Shown here piece after piece: positions 50,400 to 51,294 of a stretch of 51,294 bases of DNA. The notes beneath the pieces are model-generated. The model did not search any database. It saw only the letters and a list, made by a program, of their open reading frames with translations, and was not told the origin of the DNA. The translations under genes were made by a program, and so were the position numbers. Origin of the DNA: Candidatus Scybalocola faecipullorum (GTDB lineage: Bacteria; Bacillota; Clostridia; Lachnospirales; Lachnospiraceae); the NCBI GenBank assembly GCA_018716485.1, contig DVJY01000016.1:1-51294 (forward strand), read 5' to 3'. Numbering within the stretch: position 1 is the stretch's first letter; the number at the start of each line of letters is the position of its first letter.

Positions 50400-51189
50400 A
50401 GTTGGCTGATTTGGATTTGTATGACAGCGCTATATGAAATCCGAGATAGCGGTTCCCGATGCAGATTAGGTCTGCAAAAAATGATTCCCCTTGGTTTTCT
50501 TTTAAGGACGTGCTTATATAGTCCCAGTCAATGTCGGCACTGTATTTTTGAATAAAAAGGTAAATATCCAAAGCCTGCCGGATGCCGAAACCGCTACTCA
50601 TCAAATGTTTCAGTGCGTGAAGAATAAGAAACAGCAGATGATCTGTCGGGCGCATTGTCCAAATTTTTGTGCCGTCAATAGTGACACAAAATTTTTTACT
50701 GAAAACATCTTTAAAATAAGTATTCATTTTTTGGTGGACATATGTATTATGGCCCATTGGATTGGTATGAACTTCAATGTGAAGGCCGCCCTGTCTGTCG
50801 TAAAAAGTAATTTCCTGAAGCGTTTCAAGCATCTGGGGTGTGACCGTATCATTTTCGGCCGTAAATCCTTTGGAGGCCATGACCTGACAGAGTAATGGAA
50901 AATCTTCTTGGCGGATCAGGATATCCTCATCTGAAGAAGGCCTGTGGTCTTGGTATTTTCCGTAAAGTACTCTGCATAAAATGCCTTTCATGACAATCGG
51001 TGCAAGCCCTGCGTCTTCAAAAGCCTGATAAAGATCAAGAAAGCTGGCTGTCCGTGCGGCTTGGCAGGCAACAGAGCCGATGGTATCGGCGATGGTTTTG
51101 AGATATTCAGGCGCGGTGATAAAATCTTTATATTCGCACAATTTTTCCCCCACCAGCGCCAAAAGATGTAGGACGGATTTTGCGGACAT
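50314..51189 (-). pseudogene. Nucleotidyltransferase-family gene (NTP_transf_5 type), probably truncated at both ends
   Basis: The open frame of 291 codons contains an Mn2+-dependent nucleotidyltransferase-like core: APIVMKGILCRVLYGKY, then RPSSDEDILIRQEDFPLL (Asp pair), LHIEVHTNPMG, and TDHLLFLILHALKHL. Such proteins are found near capsule or lasso-peptide genes, but none lies here. The last ~35 codons are antisense to the 3' end of the adjacent pseudogene, so the natural C-terminus has been replaced. The N-terminus starts without a ribosome binding site, next to the tnpV leader, and looks cut. It may be expressed, but is best regarded as a remnant. Confidence 0.65.
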
Positions 51190-51222
51190 TCAAAATAAAA
51201 AAGAATGTGGAGGTAACAGACA

Positions 51223-51294
51223 ATGGCAAAATCATTATTTGAGGAACTGGGCGGCAAATACGAAAGGCAAGGGGATTATTTGATACCGTGCTTA
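51223..51294 (+). mobile_element. tnpV: Start of a transposon-encoded TnpV-family gene, cut by window edge
   Basis: The first 24 codons read MAKSLFEELGGKYERQGDYL and continue IPCL to the edge, matching the characteristic N-terminus of TnpV proteins carried by Firmicute transposons and integrative elements. GGAGG lies 9 nt before the ATG. This marks the border of a mobile region to the right and fits the debris to its left. Confidence 0.8.

Overview
The window looks like a chromosomal segment of a low-to-mid G+C anaerobic Firmicute, most likely a Lachnospiraceae-type Clostridium. The grounds are strong AGGAGG-type ribosome binding sites, UUG and GUG starts, ferredoxin-domain aldo/keto reductases, a Clostridia-style Tad pilus locus with DUF5702 and DUF6382-FHA genes, a TSCPD-domain protein, and TnpV at the right edge. 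All family assignments come from reading the proteins; no database search was run.

Layout. 1-364: the end of a tRNA array (Phe partial, Gly-TCC, Gly-GCC), two terminators and a structured interspersed repeat. 383-2605: a LysR regulator and a sugar-type nucleotidyltransferase, separated by a non-coding stretch that holds one copy of an ~81-bp repeat. 2654-10428: one probable transcription unit with apbE (flavinyltransferase lipoprotein) followed by three genes of a Wadjet/MksBEF-type SMC complex (jetA, jetB, jetC). No jetD/mksG nuclease gene lies next to them or anywhere else in the window. 10528-14345: a MurE-type ligase and a protein with TPRs, a very acidic middle and a degenerate AAA+ domain. 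14406-18433: a TetR-GH13-glgB alpha-glucan operon with a clear palindromic operator over its promoter. 18434-28722: a second copy of the structured repeat, then an 11-gene Tad (type IVb) pilus operon. It includes a 53-residue Flp pilin gene, a TadC with a large extracytoplasmic insertion, two prepilin-peptidase-like proteins and a pseudopilin with a duplicated Cys module.

28688-34590: a sensorless histidine kinase convergent with the Tad operon, then TSCPD-murG-hit on the minus strand, mtnN, an unrecognised membrane protein behind a perfect 18-bp palindrome, and pgi. 34643-38130: the second ~81-bp repeat, a DUF3737 beta-helix protein and two ferredoxin-domain aldo/keto reductases. The second reductase appears to lack the usual catalytic Tyr and Lys. 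38196-46196: a four-gene MacAB-like export operon (two membrane-fusion proteins, ATPase, permease) divergent from a histidine kinase/response regulator pair that probably controls it. 46210-48920: degV and prfC, divergent, each with a good promoter. 48941-51294: an alkaline-phosphatase-superfamily gene, then a decayed island with a frameshifted, internally deleted AAA-ATPase/PD-(D/E)XK pseudogene, a nucleotidyltransferase eroded at both ends, and the start of a transposon tnpV gene.

The most interesting points are the JetD-less SMC operon joined to apbE, the pseudo-AAA TPR protein, the modified Tad machinery, the export operon with two adaptors (one carrying a ~300-residue duplicated insert), and the families of short non-coding repeats.
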